A stretch of 64,000 nt of DNA from Glandiceps talaboti (Eukaryota; Hemichordata; Enteropneusta; Spengelidae). Positions 50,101-64,000 of the stretch are shown here, piece by piece. Each line of letters opens with the position of its first letter. Within the stretch, counting starts at the first letter, position 1. The notes under the pieces were generated by a model. It worked only from the letters and a program-made list of their open reading frames with translations. It had not been told where the DNA came from and did no database searches. The translations under genes and the position numbers were made by a program. The stretch covers positions 24,977,725 to 25,041,724 of the forward strand of contig NC_135555.1 of the NCBI RefSeq assembly GCF_964340395.1, given 5' to 3'.

Positions 50101-53100
50101 ACCTCAAAAGGTAGACATACAGACAGGTAAGAAATGATAAAACTACCTCAAAAAGTAGACATACAGACAGGTAAGAAATGATAAAACTATCTCAAAAGGT
50201 AGACATACAGACAGGTAAGAAATGATAAAACTACCTCAAAAGGTAGACATACAGACAGGTAAGAAATGATAAAACTATCTCAAAAAGTAGACATACAGAC
50301 AGGTAAGAAATGATAAAACTACCTCAAAAGGTAGACATACAGACAGGTAAGAAATGATAAAACTACCTCAAAAAGTAGACATACAGACAGGTAAGAAATG
50401 ATAAAACTATCTCAAAAGGTAGACATGCATACAGGTAAGAAATGATAAAACTACCTCAAAAGGTAGACATGCATACAGGTAAGAAATGATCAAACTATCT
50501 CAAAAAGTAGACATACAGACAGGTAAGAAATGATCAAACTATCTCAAAAAGTAGACATACAGACAGGTAAGAAATGATAAAACTCTCAAAAAGTAGACAT
50601 ACAGACAGGTAAGAAATGATAAAACTATCTCAAAAGGTAGACATACAGACAGGTAAGAAATGATCAAACTATCTCAAAAAGTAGACATGCAGACAGGTAA
50701 GAAATGATAAAACTACCTCAAAAGGTAGACATATAGACAGGTAAGAAATGATAAAACTACCTCAAAAAGTAGACATACAGACAGGTAAGAAATGATAAAA
50801 CTATCTCAAAAAGTAGACATACAGACAGGTAAGAAATGATAAAACTCTCAAAAAGTAGACATACAGACAGGTAAGAAATGATCAAACTATCTCAAAAAGT
50901 AGACATGCATACAGGTAAGAAATGATAAAACTCTCAAAAAGTAGACATACAGACAGGTAAGAAATGATCAAACTATCTCAAAAAGTAGACATGCATACAG
51001 GTAAGAAATGATAAAACTATCTCAAAAAGTAGACATACAGACAGGTAAGAAATGATAAAACTCTCAAAAAGTAGACATACAGACAGGTAAGAAATGATCA
51101 AACTACCTCAAAAGGTAGACATGCATACAGGTAAGAAGTGATAAAACTATCTCAAAAGGTAGACATACAGACAGGTAAGAAATGATAAAACTACCTCAAA
51201 AAGTAGACATACAGACAGGTAAGAAATGATAAAACTACCTCAAAAGGTAGACATATAGACAGGTAAGAAATGATAAAACTATCTCAAAAAGTAGACATAC
51301 AGACAGGTAAGAAATGATAAAACTACCTCAAAAGGTAGACATATAGACAGGTAAGAAATGATAAAACTACCTCAAAAGGTAGACATACAGACAGGTAAGA
51401 AATGATAAAACTATCTCAAAAAGTAGACATACAGACAGGTAAGAAATGATAAAACTATCTCAAAAGGTAGACATACAGACAGGTAAGAAATGATAAAACT
51501 ACCTCAAAAGGTAGACATACAGACAGGTAAGAAATGATAAAACTACCTCAAAAAGTAGACATGCATACAGGTAAGAAATGATAAAACTACCTCAAAAGGT
51601 AGACATATAGACAGGTAAGAAATGATAAAACTACCTCAAAAGGTAGACATACAGACAGGTAAGAAATGATAAAACTATCTCAAAAGGTAGACATACAGAC
51701 AGGTAAGAAATGATAAAACTACCTCAAAAGGTAGACATACATACAGGTAAGAAATGATAAAACTATCTCAAAAAGTAGACATACAGACAGGTAAGAAATG
51801 ATAAAACTACCTCAAAAGGTAGACATACAGACAGGTAAGAAATGATAAAACTACCTCAAAAGGTAGACATACAGACAGGTAAGAAATGATAAAACTACCT
51901 CAAAAAATAGACATACAGACAGGTAAGAAATGATCAAACTATCTCAAAAGGTAGACATACAGACAGGTAAGAAATGATAAAACTATCTCAAAAAGTAGAC
52001 ATACAGACAGGTAAGAAATGATAAAACTACCTCAAAAGGTAGACATATAGACAGGTAAGAAATGATAAAACTACCTCAAAAGGTAGACATACAGACAGGT
52101 AAGAAATGATAAAACTACCTCAAAAAGTAGACATACAGACAGGTAAGAAATGATAAAACTATCTCAAAAGGTAGACATACAGACAGGTAAGAAATGATAA
52201 AACTATCTCAAAAAGTAGACATATAGACAGGTAAGAAATGATAAAACTACCTCAAAAGGTAGACATGCATACAGGTAAGAAATGATAAAACTACCTCAAA
52301 AGGTAGACATACATACAGGTAAGAAATGATAAAACTATCTCAAAAAGTAGACATACAGACAGGTAAGAAATGATAAAACTACCTCAAAAGGTAGACATGC
52401 ATACAGGTAAGAAATGATAAAACTACCTCAAAAGGTAGACATACATACAGGTAAGAAATGATAAAACTATCTCAAAAGGTAGACATACAGACAGGTAAGA
52501 AATGATAAAACTCTCAAAAAGTAGACATACATACAGGTAAGAAATGATAAAACTACCTCAAAAAGTAGACATACAGACAGGTAAGAAATGATAAAACTAC
52601 CTCAAAAGGTAGACATACAGACAGGTAAGAAATGATAAAACTATCTCAAAAGGTAGACATACAGACAGGTAAGAAATGATAAAACTACCTCAAAAAGTAG
52701 ACATACAGACAGGTAAGAAATGATAAAACTCTCAAAAAGTAGACATACAGACAGGTTAAGAAATGATAAAACTCTCAAAAGGTAGACATACATACAGGTA
52801 AGAAATGATAAAATTACTTCAAAAGGTAGACATACAGACAGGTAAGAAATGATAAAACTACCTCAAAAAGTAGACATACAGACAGGTAAGAAATGATAAA
52901 ACTCTCAAAAAGTAGACATACATACAGGTAAGAAATGATAAAACTACTCAAAAGGTAGACATACAGACAGGTAAGAAATGATAAAACTATCTCAAAAGGT
53001 AGACATACAGACAGGTAAGAAATGATAAAACTACCTCAAAAAGTAGACATACAGACAGGTAAGAAATGATAAAACTACCTCAAAAAGTAGACATACAGAC

Positions 53101-55378
53101 AGGTAAGAAATGATAAAACTACCTCAAAAGGTAGACATATAGACAGGTAAGAAATGATAAAACTCTCAAAAAGTAGACATGCATACAGGTAAGAAATGAT
53201 AAAACTATCTCAAAAAGTAGACATACAGACAGGTAAGAAATGATAAAACTACCTCAAAAGGTAGACATATAGACAGGTAAGAAATGATAAAACTACCTCA
53301 AAAAGTAGACATACAGACAGGTAAGAAATGATAAAACTACCTCAAAAAGTAGACATACAGACAGGTAAGAAATGATAAAACTATCTCAAAAAGTAGACAT
53401 ACAGACAGGTAAGAAATGATAAAACTACCTCAAAAGGTAGACATACAGACAGGTAAGAAATGATAAAACTCTCAAAAAGTAGACATACAGACAGGTAAGA
53501 AATGATAAAACTATCTCAAAAGGTAGACATACATACAGGTAAGAAATGATAAAACTACCTCAAAAAGTAGACATACAGACAGGTAAGAAATGATAAAACT
53601 ATCTCAAAAAGTAGACATACATACAGGTAAGAAATGATAAAACTACCTCAAAAAGTAGACATACATACAGGTAAGAAATGATAAAACTACTTCAAAAGGT
53701 AGACATACAGACAGGTAAGAAATGATAAAACTACCTCAAAAGGTAGACATACAGACAGGTAAGAAATGATAAAACTATCTCAAAAGGTAGACATACAGAC
53801 AGGTAAGAAATGATCAAACTCTCAAAAAGTAGACATACAGACAGGTAAGAAATGATCAAACTATCTCAAAAGGTAGACATACAGACAGGTAAGAAATGAT
53901 AAAACTACCTCAAAAGGTAGACATACAGACAGGTAAGAAATGATCAAACTCTCAAAAAGTAGACATACAGACAGGTAAGAAATGATAAAACTACCTCAAA
54001 AGGTAGACATACAGACAGGTAAGAAATGATAAAACTACCTCAAAAAGTAGACATACAGACAGGTAAGAAATGATAAAACTATCTCAAAAAGTAGACATAC
54101 AGACAGGTAAGAAATGATAAAACTACCTCAAAAGGTAGACATACAGACAGGTAAGAAATGATAAAACTATCTCAAAAAGTAGACATACAGACAGGTAAGA
54201 AATGATAAAACTATCTCAAAAAGTAGACATACAGACAGGTAAGAAATGATAAAACTACCTCAAAAAGTAGACATGCAGACAGGTAAGAAATGATAAAACT
54301 ATCTCAAAAAGTAGACATACAGACAGGTAAGAAATGATAAAACTCTCAAAAGGTAGACATACAGACAGGTAAGAAATGATAAAACTACCTCAAAAGGTAG
54401 ACATACAGACAGGTAAGAAATGATAAAACTACTTCAAAAGGTAGACATACAGACAGGTAAGAAATGATAAAACTCTCAAAAGGTAGACATACAGACAGGT
54501 AAGAAATGATAAAACTACCTCAAAAAGTAGACATACAGACAGGTAAGAAATGATAAAACTACTTCAAAAGGTAGACATACATACAGGTAAGAAATGATAA
54601 AACTACCTCAAAAAGTAGACATACAGACAGGTAAGAAATGATAAAACTATCTCAAAAAGTAGACATGCAGACAGGTAAGAAATGATAAAACTACCTCAAA
54701 AGGTAGACATATAGACAGGTAAGAAATGATAAAACTATCTCAAAAAGTAGACATACAGACAGGTAAGAAATGATAAAACTACCTCAAAAAGTAGACATAC
54801 AGACAGGTAAGAAATGATAAAACTATCTCAAAAGGTAGACATACAGACAGGTAAGAAATGATAAAACTACCTCAAAAAGTAGACATGCATACAGGTAAGA
54901 AATGATAAAACTATCTCAAAAGGTAGACATACAGACAGGTAAGAAATGATAAAACTATCTCAAAAGGTAGACATACAGACAGGTAAGAAATGATAAAACT
55001 ACCTCAAAAAGTAGACATACAGACAGGTAAGAAATGATAAAACTACCTCAAAAAGTAGACATGCATACAGGTAAGAAATGATAAAACTACCTCAAAAAGT
55101 AGACATGCATACAGGTAAGAAATGATAAAACTATCTCAAAAGGTAGACATACAGACAGGTAAGAAATGATAAAACTACCTCAAAAGGTAGACATACAGAC
55201 AGGTAAGAAATGATAAAACTACCTCAAAAGGTAGACATACAGATAGGTAAGAAATGATAAAACTACCTCAAAAGGTAGACATACATACAGGTAAGAAATG
55301 ATAAAACTATCTCAAAAAGTAGACATACATACAGGTAAGAAATGATAAAACTACCTCAAAAAGTAGACATGCATACAT
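38151..55378 (+). repeat. 44-bp satellite (about 394 copies) with a near-consensus 5' splice site per unit
   Basis: The unit reads aggtaagaaatgataaaact, then a(t/c)ctcaaaaRgtagacatac, then agac. A 42-bp variant has aaactctcaaaa. CAG|GTAAGA occurs on the plus strand in nearly every unit. Rare markers show higher-order repeats: aggttaagaa at 43831, 47855 and 52753, and aagaagtgat at 42211, 46235 and 51133. Both give spacings of 4024 then 4898 bp. The extra 874 bp of the second block begins near 49440. This array alone is 27% of the window. Confidence 0.96.
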
Positions 55379-56178
55379 AATTATTCTTAAATAAGGTGGT
55401 GCAATTCCATAAATTTTATAACTTTAAAAGTAATAGCTAAAACTTTGAATTCCATTCAAAGTAATGCAGTGCCAATCACCTTCAATTGTATACAGTTTCC
55501 GTTTTGTAATTACTTTTTCGTAACCTTTACTTGATCTTGTCCACTTGTTCAATCTAGTTAGGTTCATAGTAAATCAAACCTGTAAGCTCACTATACTATT
55601 TCATTTTTCATTTTTCATTGATTATTAAAGTTCACTTTCGTCATATCGTAGAGATAGATCAGTCTGCACGGCCTTTCTTACCGTCTAGGCCAAATAGTAT
55701 TCCAGTGAATTCTAAGACCATGTAGGTCCAGTATGAAATAGCTAGGGTCCATTTGTATTAAGGTATGGATGAATTAGGGTACAAATGATAACTTTTGTTG
55801 TACAAGTGTGTGGGCGTGTGCGTGTGCAACGCTTCAGAACTTATACACATGCGCGGACATTCATTCTCAGTGCTTCTCAGTTCTTGCATGTTTGCCTGCG
55901 TGTGTGTGTCAATGTTTGTGTCAGTTAATTTTGTTGATGCTCTACTTGCCAAAGTACGTTGGATATAAATTTAATCCGATGCTGTATCACAGTAACAACA
56001 CTGTGGAAAACATACCTGATAACATCTCGATTTTCTCGTTGTCCTATTTCTGATTTAATATTAAAAATGTTGCAATAAAATCGATTACAGCTATAAAATA
56101 AGTTATTGACTGCAACACATAGGATACATGTCTTTGCTTGGCTTTGAGATTTTGTATGTTTGACTTGTTACACTTGTT
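55379..56178. other. Unique sequence after the 44-bp array
   Basis: AT-rich, with a GT-rich patch near 55806-55830. No gene recognised. Confidence 0.5.
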
Positions 56179-56206
56179 TTCTGTCTGTTAATCTGTCTGT
56201 CCGTCC

Positions 56207-56278
<72 letters not shown>

Positions 56279-56281
56279 GCC

Positions 56282-56334
<53 letters not shown>

Positions 56335-56335
56335 G
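56179..56335. repeat. (GTCT)n microsatellite
   Basis: About 38 units with few interruptions; the same motif as at 7347-7470. Confidence 0.95.
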
Positions 56336-56909
56336 ACTATGTTTTGGTTATCAATTAGTAAGTTATGTATTTGGTATTCCATCATTGAAAAAATCGTAAC
56401 TAAAATTATTGCTTTTTACTAGCGACCAACATATATTACAAAGTGAGCCAGCTGGTCACATCCTGGTGTTAAACATTAACGAATCAATTATATTCAGTAA
56501 GTACATTATAATATGCATACACTTACAAAACATTTCCATTCGTTTTGAAGCAGTCCGGATAGGAACGAAATATCTTGTATAGCGTCTTCTTGTGTCAAAA
56601 AGTAAAAATTCTCTCGTTTTCTAACTGGAAGTTTTAACATACACAATGACGCTACAGCATAGAGGACAGGTTGGGAATAGAACTTATCCATAAAATGGAG
56701 TGAACGTACGATAGGTACTTGATAAAAGAGTGGGTGGGGGGGGGGGGTTTACTTCAATTCAAATTTAAAATCGTGTGTTTGCTGATGTACTTTAACCTCT
56801 TTGATAAAACAGGAACGCAAACCTTTTGAGATTGAGAATTTATCAGTGCAGTAAAGGTAACTTCAGATTTCCCTCGAACGTGATTGGCTGATAAATATAT
56901 ATGATATAA

Positions 56910-56941
<32 letters not shown>

Positions 56942-57660
56942 TAATAATAATATATAATACAATATTTAACTTTACTGTTATAAAATACAATTGTGCTTTT
57001 AGATTACGATAAAGAAAAATGTGAAAGACAAGATAAGAATGAACAACAGTTACGTTTCATATCAAAATCTCTCTTAAAATGAGATAATGCAAGTATAATA
57101 TGATAACCACAGCTTTCCAATGAATTGTCTAACAGCAGCTGTTGCTATTAACTATACAGACAATTTGACATATTTGATGTGTCTGTACTCATTTCAAGGT
57201 TTTTGGAACTATTAACAACTAGGCCTTGTCGTGAAATCCGCACTGAACATGCGCAATCGACAGACCTGTGGGACTAGGTATAGCTATGACTAGCTAATTT
57301 GGGATAATTGGACGAGTAGTACTCCTTCAATACTCTGGGTAACTATATCCAGTAGATTTGTGGTTACCAATAATTATATGAGAGACCGTTGCAACTGGCT
57401 AACAGTACTACCTGTAAAACATTACATACCACTTGCCATATTTTTTGTCTCTATAAACCCGTGTGGGAGCTTTTATTTGTCATTTATCGTAAAAGTAGGC
57501 TCCCCCACAAACTGAACAAAATATAACAAACTCCCTGAAACTAGCTTCCAATATTTTCCTGAATATCTTGACAAGACTTTTTCCATGATGCGACTGTTCA
57601 TTTCTCAAAGTACATACTTTATACACGACTGACGTACACCTTTGAATTCAACGTCCAAAT
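56336..57660. other. Non-coding AT-rich stretch
   Basis: Contains a G run at 56738-56748 and an (AAT)n tract at about 56911-56950. No gene recognised. Confidence 0.5.
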
Positions 57661-57668
57661 TCCAGTGT

Positions 57669-57708
57669 TACACACACGAAATGACACACACACACGCGCG
57701 CACGCACG

Positions 57709-57752
<44 letters not shown>
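57669..57752. repeat. (CA)n/(CG)n alternating purine-pyrimidine tract
   Basis: Runs of acacac, gcgcgcacgcac and cgcgcgcaca, then a long (CA)n. Nearly unbroken alternation with CG steps is typical of Z-DNA-prone sequence. Confidence 0.93.
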
Positions 57753-57753
<1 letters not shown>

Positions 57754-58950
57754 TCATGTTTTCGTCAACGTTCAGCGAACAACACACTCAACAAAGCCAC
57801 CCGACAACCGAATAGAAATCCCTGACTTAATATTAACAATATTATCACATTTTAAAGTGGATGGTAAAGTGGCATAAATTTGTCAAAAAACGAAGAAAGG
57901 TCAACATGTTTATTAAGGGGGAAGGAAAAAAATCTCATCAAATGTTGAAGTGAAGTCCACAGAGAGCGAGGAATTATCCGAGAGGTGACGATTGGTTAGG
58001 AGCAGCGCTCTTCAGTGATAAATTACAAAATTAAAGCCATAAGTTCAATGCATGTATGTTATGCTTGGTAAATCATGCAATGGTCCATCAATAATATATT
58101 TGAAAATTCAATCATTTACTTTGCATTACTCACACACTCAATATTATCAAGTCTAACTTCTATTATCAGTATCCGTTACCGCTTTATCTTTAATAGTATT
58201 AACATTCTATTTTTCTATATGATCATTTCTACGTTTCTGTGTTGTGATTCCTATCATATCAAATCTACAAGCATTATAAAAAATTGTTTCACAATTAAAT
58301 TATGGTCTTTGGAATAATACTGTGTTGTTTATTAGGACTACAGTTGTCGACACTCCGTAGGGAAAACACGTGGTCAAAACTCATTCGCTTCATCCTGTTA
58401 TTTTCAACAAATCTGACAGCCAATACAAAAACACACACTTCCTCCATGATAAGGAATGTTCATTTGTTTAGTAGCTAAATACTTTGAACTTTTATTTGCA
58501 AGTAGAACCATGATAGAGGTTGTTGATGCGATTAGGCTGTTAACAAATATCATTGAAAGTGACATAATTCTTTTTCGAAAAATCAAAATGGAATCTCCGA
58601 ACCATAGTTTGCCAAGGTATGATGCAATCGAGAACCTCACTTGACGAGTTTGTTTAATTTTGTAAGGATGTTACCAAACTAAACTGACGACTAAATCTTA
58701 CATGCAACAAAATCTCTCTTGTGAGAAAATGTTTACAAATGCAACTAGTGAAGTTGAAGTCAAACTAGCCATTAGTAAGGTACAAGTATTTATACTAGTG
58801 ACTTGATTTATGTGTTTTCATCCATTTTTCTAAAATTGTATACCTGGTCCGTTCCTTTATCTTCTATTGTGGGTCCTACAGCCACTGAAAACATCTCTTA
58901 AAATGTCAAAAACATTTGATAATATTCCCTTTGATCATATCCTGGGAATA
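57753..58950. other. Non-coding stretch, no gene recognised
   Basis: Short open frames (58075-58317 and 58456-58644) show no domain and AT-driven composition. Confidence 0.45.
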
Positions 58951-58954
58951 CACA

Positions 58955-59515
58955 AAATATCTTTAGGCATCATATATAGAATATCCCTTTGTAGAATAAT
59001 TCTGGCTAGAATTTGTAGAATATCCCTAGGTAGAATATGTAGAATATCTCCAGGTAGAATGCGTCGAATATCTCTAGGTAGAATTTGTAGAATATCTCTA
59101 TGCAGAATATGTAGAATATCTCGGTAGAATTTGCAGCATATTTTTAGATAGAATATGTAGAATATCGCTAGGTAAAATTTGTAGAATATCTCTACGTAGA
59201 ATTTGTAAAATATCTCTAGGTAGAATATGTAGAATTCTCAGTAGAATTTGTAGAATATCGCTAGGTAGAATATGTAGAATATCTCTATGTAGAATATGTG
59301 GATTTATCTCTAGGTAGAATTTGTAGAATATCTCTAGGTAGAATATGTAGAATATCTCTTGGTAGAATTTGTAGAATAACTTTAGGTAGAATGTGGATTT
59401 ATCTCTAGGTAAAATTTGTAGAATATCTCTAGGTAGAATTTTTAATTTTTAGAATATCTCTACTTAGAATATGCATCTCTAGGTAGAATATGTAGAATAT
59501 CTCTCGACAGAATAT
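58955..59515. repeat. Degenerate 24-bp minisatellite, about 22 copies
   Basis: The unit is close to aggtagaatttgtagaatat plus ctct, with many substitutions and indels. Older than the other arrays, judged by divergence. Confidence 0.88.
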
Positions 59516-61266
<1,751 letters not shown>

Positions 61267-61321
61267 ACATACGCTCCTCCTCCAAGTCGAGCACTCTACT
61301 CAACCAGCTACCAGACCCAGA

Positions 61322-61660
61322 ATGGAACAGCCACGTAAGGTAAACCTGAACTACTCTCTAAAGAACATTCCCCTCCCACCTTCGAACACTTACACAAAAA
61401 AGCTCATCGAAAAAACTGAAAGCGTCATCCGGAGAATGCGATGGAAGGCATTCTTTTTTCTCAAAAAACAATCAGGCGAAAACGATAGCACCACTACAAA
61501 AACAAATTTCGGTTTCAATAGCAAAAGATGCCCGCCACAAATCGACGAACTTCGACCATTCGAGAATGATATGTTAAAACTCATAGAAGACATCAAATTC
61601 CGTAAAATCAATGACCCATTCCAAACCACACTTACAAAACTATATATATATATATATATA
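61322..61660 (+). pseudogene. Penelope-like reverse transcriptase, N-terminal fragment
   Basis: About 106 residues before the TA-derived Tyr-Ile tail. [20 protein letters not shown] is followed by [40 protein letters not shown] and [19 protein letters not shown]. The [12 protein letters not shown] and IKFRK blocks are characteristic of the Penelope N-terminal domain. The protein would lack the polymerase palm (YADD-type box) and the endonuclease. The frame is open upstream through the palindrome, but the ATG at 61322 is the natural start. Confidence 0.78.
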
Positions 61661-61662
61661 TA
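61641..61662. repeat. (TA)11 tract at the 3' edge of the Penelope-like fragment
   Basis: Follows the truncated coding region directly and supplies the TAA stop. Confidence 0.95.
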
Positions 61663-63656
61663 AACGTAATAATTGTATAGTCTAATATACCTTGTGAATG
61701 TAAATTACAAAAAACTCATTTTTGTTGGATTATTCTCTTGATTTAGTTTTATTTTCTAAACATTTTAAAGTTGTTGAAGGATTTCAGAACTGTTTCTTTT
61801 ATTTTATTTTACTCTATCTTGACAAAGCTGGACAAATTTGACATTTTTCAAGCAGTCTATATTTGGCGGTACAGTGGTGGGCGAGATAGATATAGTTTCA
61901 ACGTAAGAGATATTACTACAAGAGATAGCGAGATAGATATAGTTTCAACGTAAGAGATATTACTACAAAATTATCTATATATGCTCAAGTAAATGTGGAA
62001 CACCGTATTATTGCAATACAAACAATTCAGTGAGAGGACTTATGGGTAACGATACATTACAATTTTTACAAATTGTATACTTGGTAATAAGAAGTTCCGG
62101 ATAAACTGTCGATACTTGCATCGTGTTCTGAATTACAGTTTGTAAACTTTCCCTGTGAAGCTTTATTCAGAATCAGTCTCATTGCGGAGATTGGTCAGGT
62201 TTATAATAGATTGCAATCATGTAGTGAAAAAGACATGTATAGTACATTAAGTGTCATACTAAAGTCAAGGAAGCGGTATTATACTGATTAAGTGTATAGT
62301 AAAAAGAGAGAGGGGAAAAGAAAAATAGTTTCAAAATAAAGCTATATTTGTTCAATGTCCCTTTGGAAAAAACGCAGAACAGTGCCATTAATATCAGTGC
62401 TGATTAACGAAGTGTGGTTTGGCGCCACCTTACATATATTTGTTTTTCGTGGAGTGAAGTATTTTCCCTCAACGTATATCACTGAATAGTACATCGGTAT
62501 ACTTTCCAACTAAGGCCAACTTGCATCAACTAAGAAACAGCTAATAACATGTCATGGGTGTCAAAGGTCAAAATTAAAGTGTTTTAACTCCATTTGACTA
62601 ATCCCGTCAAGACGATCAGTATGACATATATATCTGTTCAAGAACTATGGTCTATATCGTGATTTGACACTTTATTATCGAAACCAAATGTGACACAGCA
62701 CACTGAACACTCCACAAATTGAACGTGCCTGTTAAAACGTTATCGCCCATCACTGTAAAGTATATCGTGTTCTCATCGTTGTGAGCAGGTGAAAAAGCCA
62801 TCGAGTAGACGACAGCTCTAATGATAATTGACTACGAGTCCACCTGACAGCTTGGGATACGATCAGTTCGTCGTTTTTACTGCCGTTCTCTACGTTAAGC
62901 ACGATTCCAATACCGAGACGAATTAAGCCAAATTTAGAAGTCAGAGATCAAAGCGAGGTTTCCAATGAAGATTTTGCTACATAACTTCATGCCAGTCTTA
63001 TTTTTATTACAATGATTACAATGATGAGAATACGTTCCAGTTGCCCCGTTTCAAGAAGATTGTACACCACCAAGATTTCGATTTGCTAGTAAAACAGTGT
63101 CTAAACACTACAAATCTATTCCATAATTATGGTGAAACAAAAACAAATAAACGACAACTGATTGTAACCCGCCAGATCTTCTTTCAAGATTTAACACGTT
63201 TTTTATAGGGCCAAGTAAATAATACAGATTCGTATTATTTATCAAAAGATATGAATAATAATACTTATATTTGATTTGGAAGCTTTTACTATTAAATATG
63301 GACAACTATTATTGAGACGACATGTTAGGAACATATATGAATATACGAATGTATATGACAGTTATATATACACGTAGATGTGGAGTTATACTAAAACAGC
63401 ATGGATACTCATCGACAAGACATTTTATTTCCAAATAGAAATGTTATTTAAATTTGCCTTTGAAATTGACAATCGTCAAGAGTGTTTAATCTTCACCATG
63501 TAGTCTTTGCCAAGCCGGTGAGAGTAACAGAGATGCCATTTGTCTACCCATGTTTTCACCGGACGTCCACTAAAAAAATTTGGTGACGTACAATGTTTTT
63601 ACTACGTACCTTTGTTCGCCCGAACGTCATTACACACTGTTCAGGGTATAAGAGAA
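61663..63656. other. Non-coding AT-rich stretch
   Basis: Includes a 47-bp direct duplication (61881 and 61928). No gene, RNA or recognised element otherwise. Confidence 0.5.
61881..61967. repeat. 47-bp direct duplication
   Basis: gcgagatagatatagtttca begins at 61881 and 61928 and continues identically through gagatattactaca. Confidence 0.93.
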
Positions 63657-64000
63657 TTGAATTCATCGTCAGACCACTTTTTGATATAGTGTTCTGAAAT
63701 TCATCGTCAGACCACTTTTTGATATAGTGTTCTGAAATTCATCGTCAGACCACTTTTTGATATAGTGTTCTGAAATTCATCGTCAGACCACTTTTTGATA
63801 TAGTGTTCTGAAATTCATCGTCAGACCACTTTTTGATATAGTGTTCTGAAATTCATCGTCAGACCACTTTTTGATATAGTGTTCTGAAATTCATCGTCAG
63901 ACCACTTTTTGATATAGTGTTCTGAAATTCATCGTCAGACCACTTTTTGATATAGTGTTCTGAAATTCATCGTCAGACCACTTTTTGATATAGTGTTCTG
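63657..64000. repeat. 38-bp tandem repeat running off the window end
   Basis: About nine nearly identical units of gaaattcatcgtcagaccac plus tttttgatatagtgttct. Period 38 (63661, 63699, and so on). The low divergence suggests recent expansion or homogenisation. Confidence 0.96.

Overview
The window looks like nuclear DNA of a multicellular animal, probably an aquatic invertebrate. Genes are short-exon and intron-rich with GT-AG, phase-1 junctions. There is a non-LTR retrotransposon, a Penelope-like fragment, a eukaryotic tyrosine-recombinase relic, and more than 32 kb of tandem repeats. I cannot name the phylum from sequence alone.

Region 1 (1-25.7 kb) holds the only host genes I can support: three same-strand paralogues encoding small type I membrane proteins of TNF-receptor-superfamily type. 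Gene A is only its last two exons (181-803). Gene B is complete (3723-7948, five exons, 278 aa). Gene C is complete (10483-25679, four exons, 239 aa). B and C share one plan: signal peptide, two six-cysteine modules (one per exon), a Thr/Ser-rich stalk exon, then a transmembrane exon with a short tail. All internal junctions are phase 1 and both complete models sum to whole codons. The tails of all three share a Pro-Pro/Asp-Asn/Ile-acidic motif; none has a death domain.

Tandem repeats sit exactly on splice donors of these genes. Gene B exon 3 ends at a (GTAT)n tract. The equivalent donor of gene C starts a 7.4-kb, 52-bp minisatellite in which nearly every unit carries TAG|GTAAGT. Gene B exon 4's donor lies in a 79-bp duplication. 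Gene C intron 3 also holds a 68-bp array and a candidate G-rich inverted-repeat element.

Region 2 (26-55.4 kb) is essentially satellite DNA and dead mobile elements. In order: a 22-bp array (5 kb, with a 1604-bp higher-order repeat), a tyrosine-recombinase pseudogene, a minus-strand 5'-truncated and frameshifted LINE whose 3' end abuts it, a 24-bp array, and a 17.2-kb 44-bp array with higher-order periods of 4024 and 4898 bp. The 44-bp unit again contains a near-consensus 5' splice site (CAG|GTAAGA).

Region 3 (55.4-64 kb) is low-complexity, AT-rich DNA with no recognisable host gene. It has a 24-bp degenerate array, a Penelope-like fragment preceded by a perfect 63-bp palindrome and bracketed by (TA)n tracts, and a 38-bp array running off the window end.

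The most interesting signal is the recurrent placement or derivation of tandem arrays at 5' splice sites, giving roughly 500 sense-strand U1-complementary sites, rather than a new enzymatic system.
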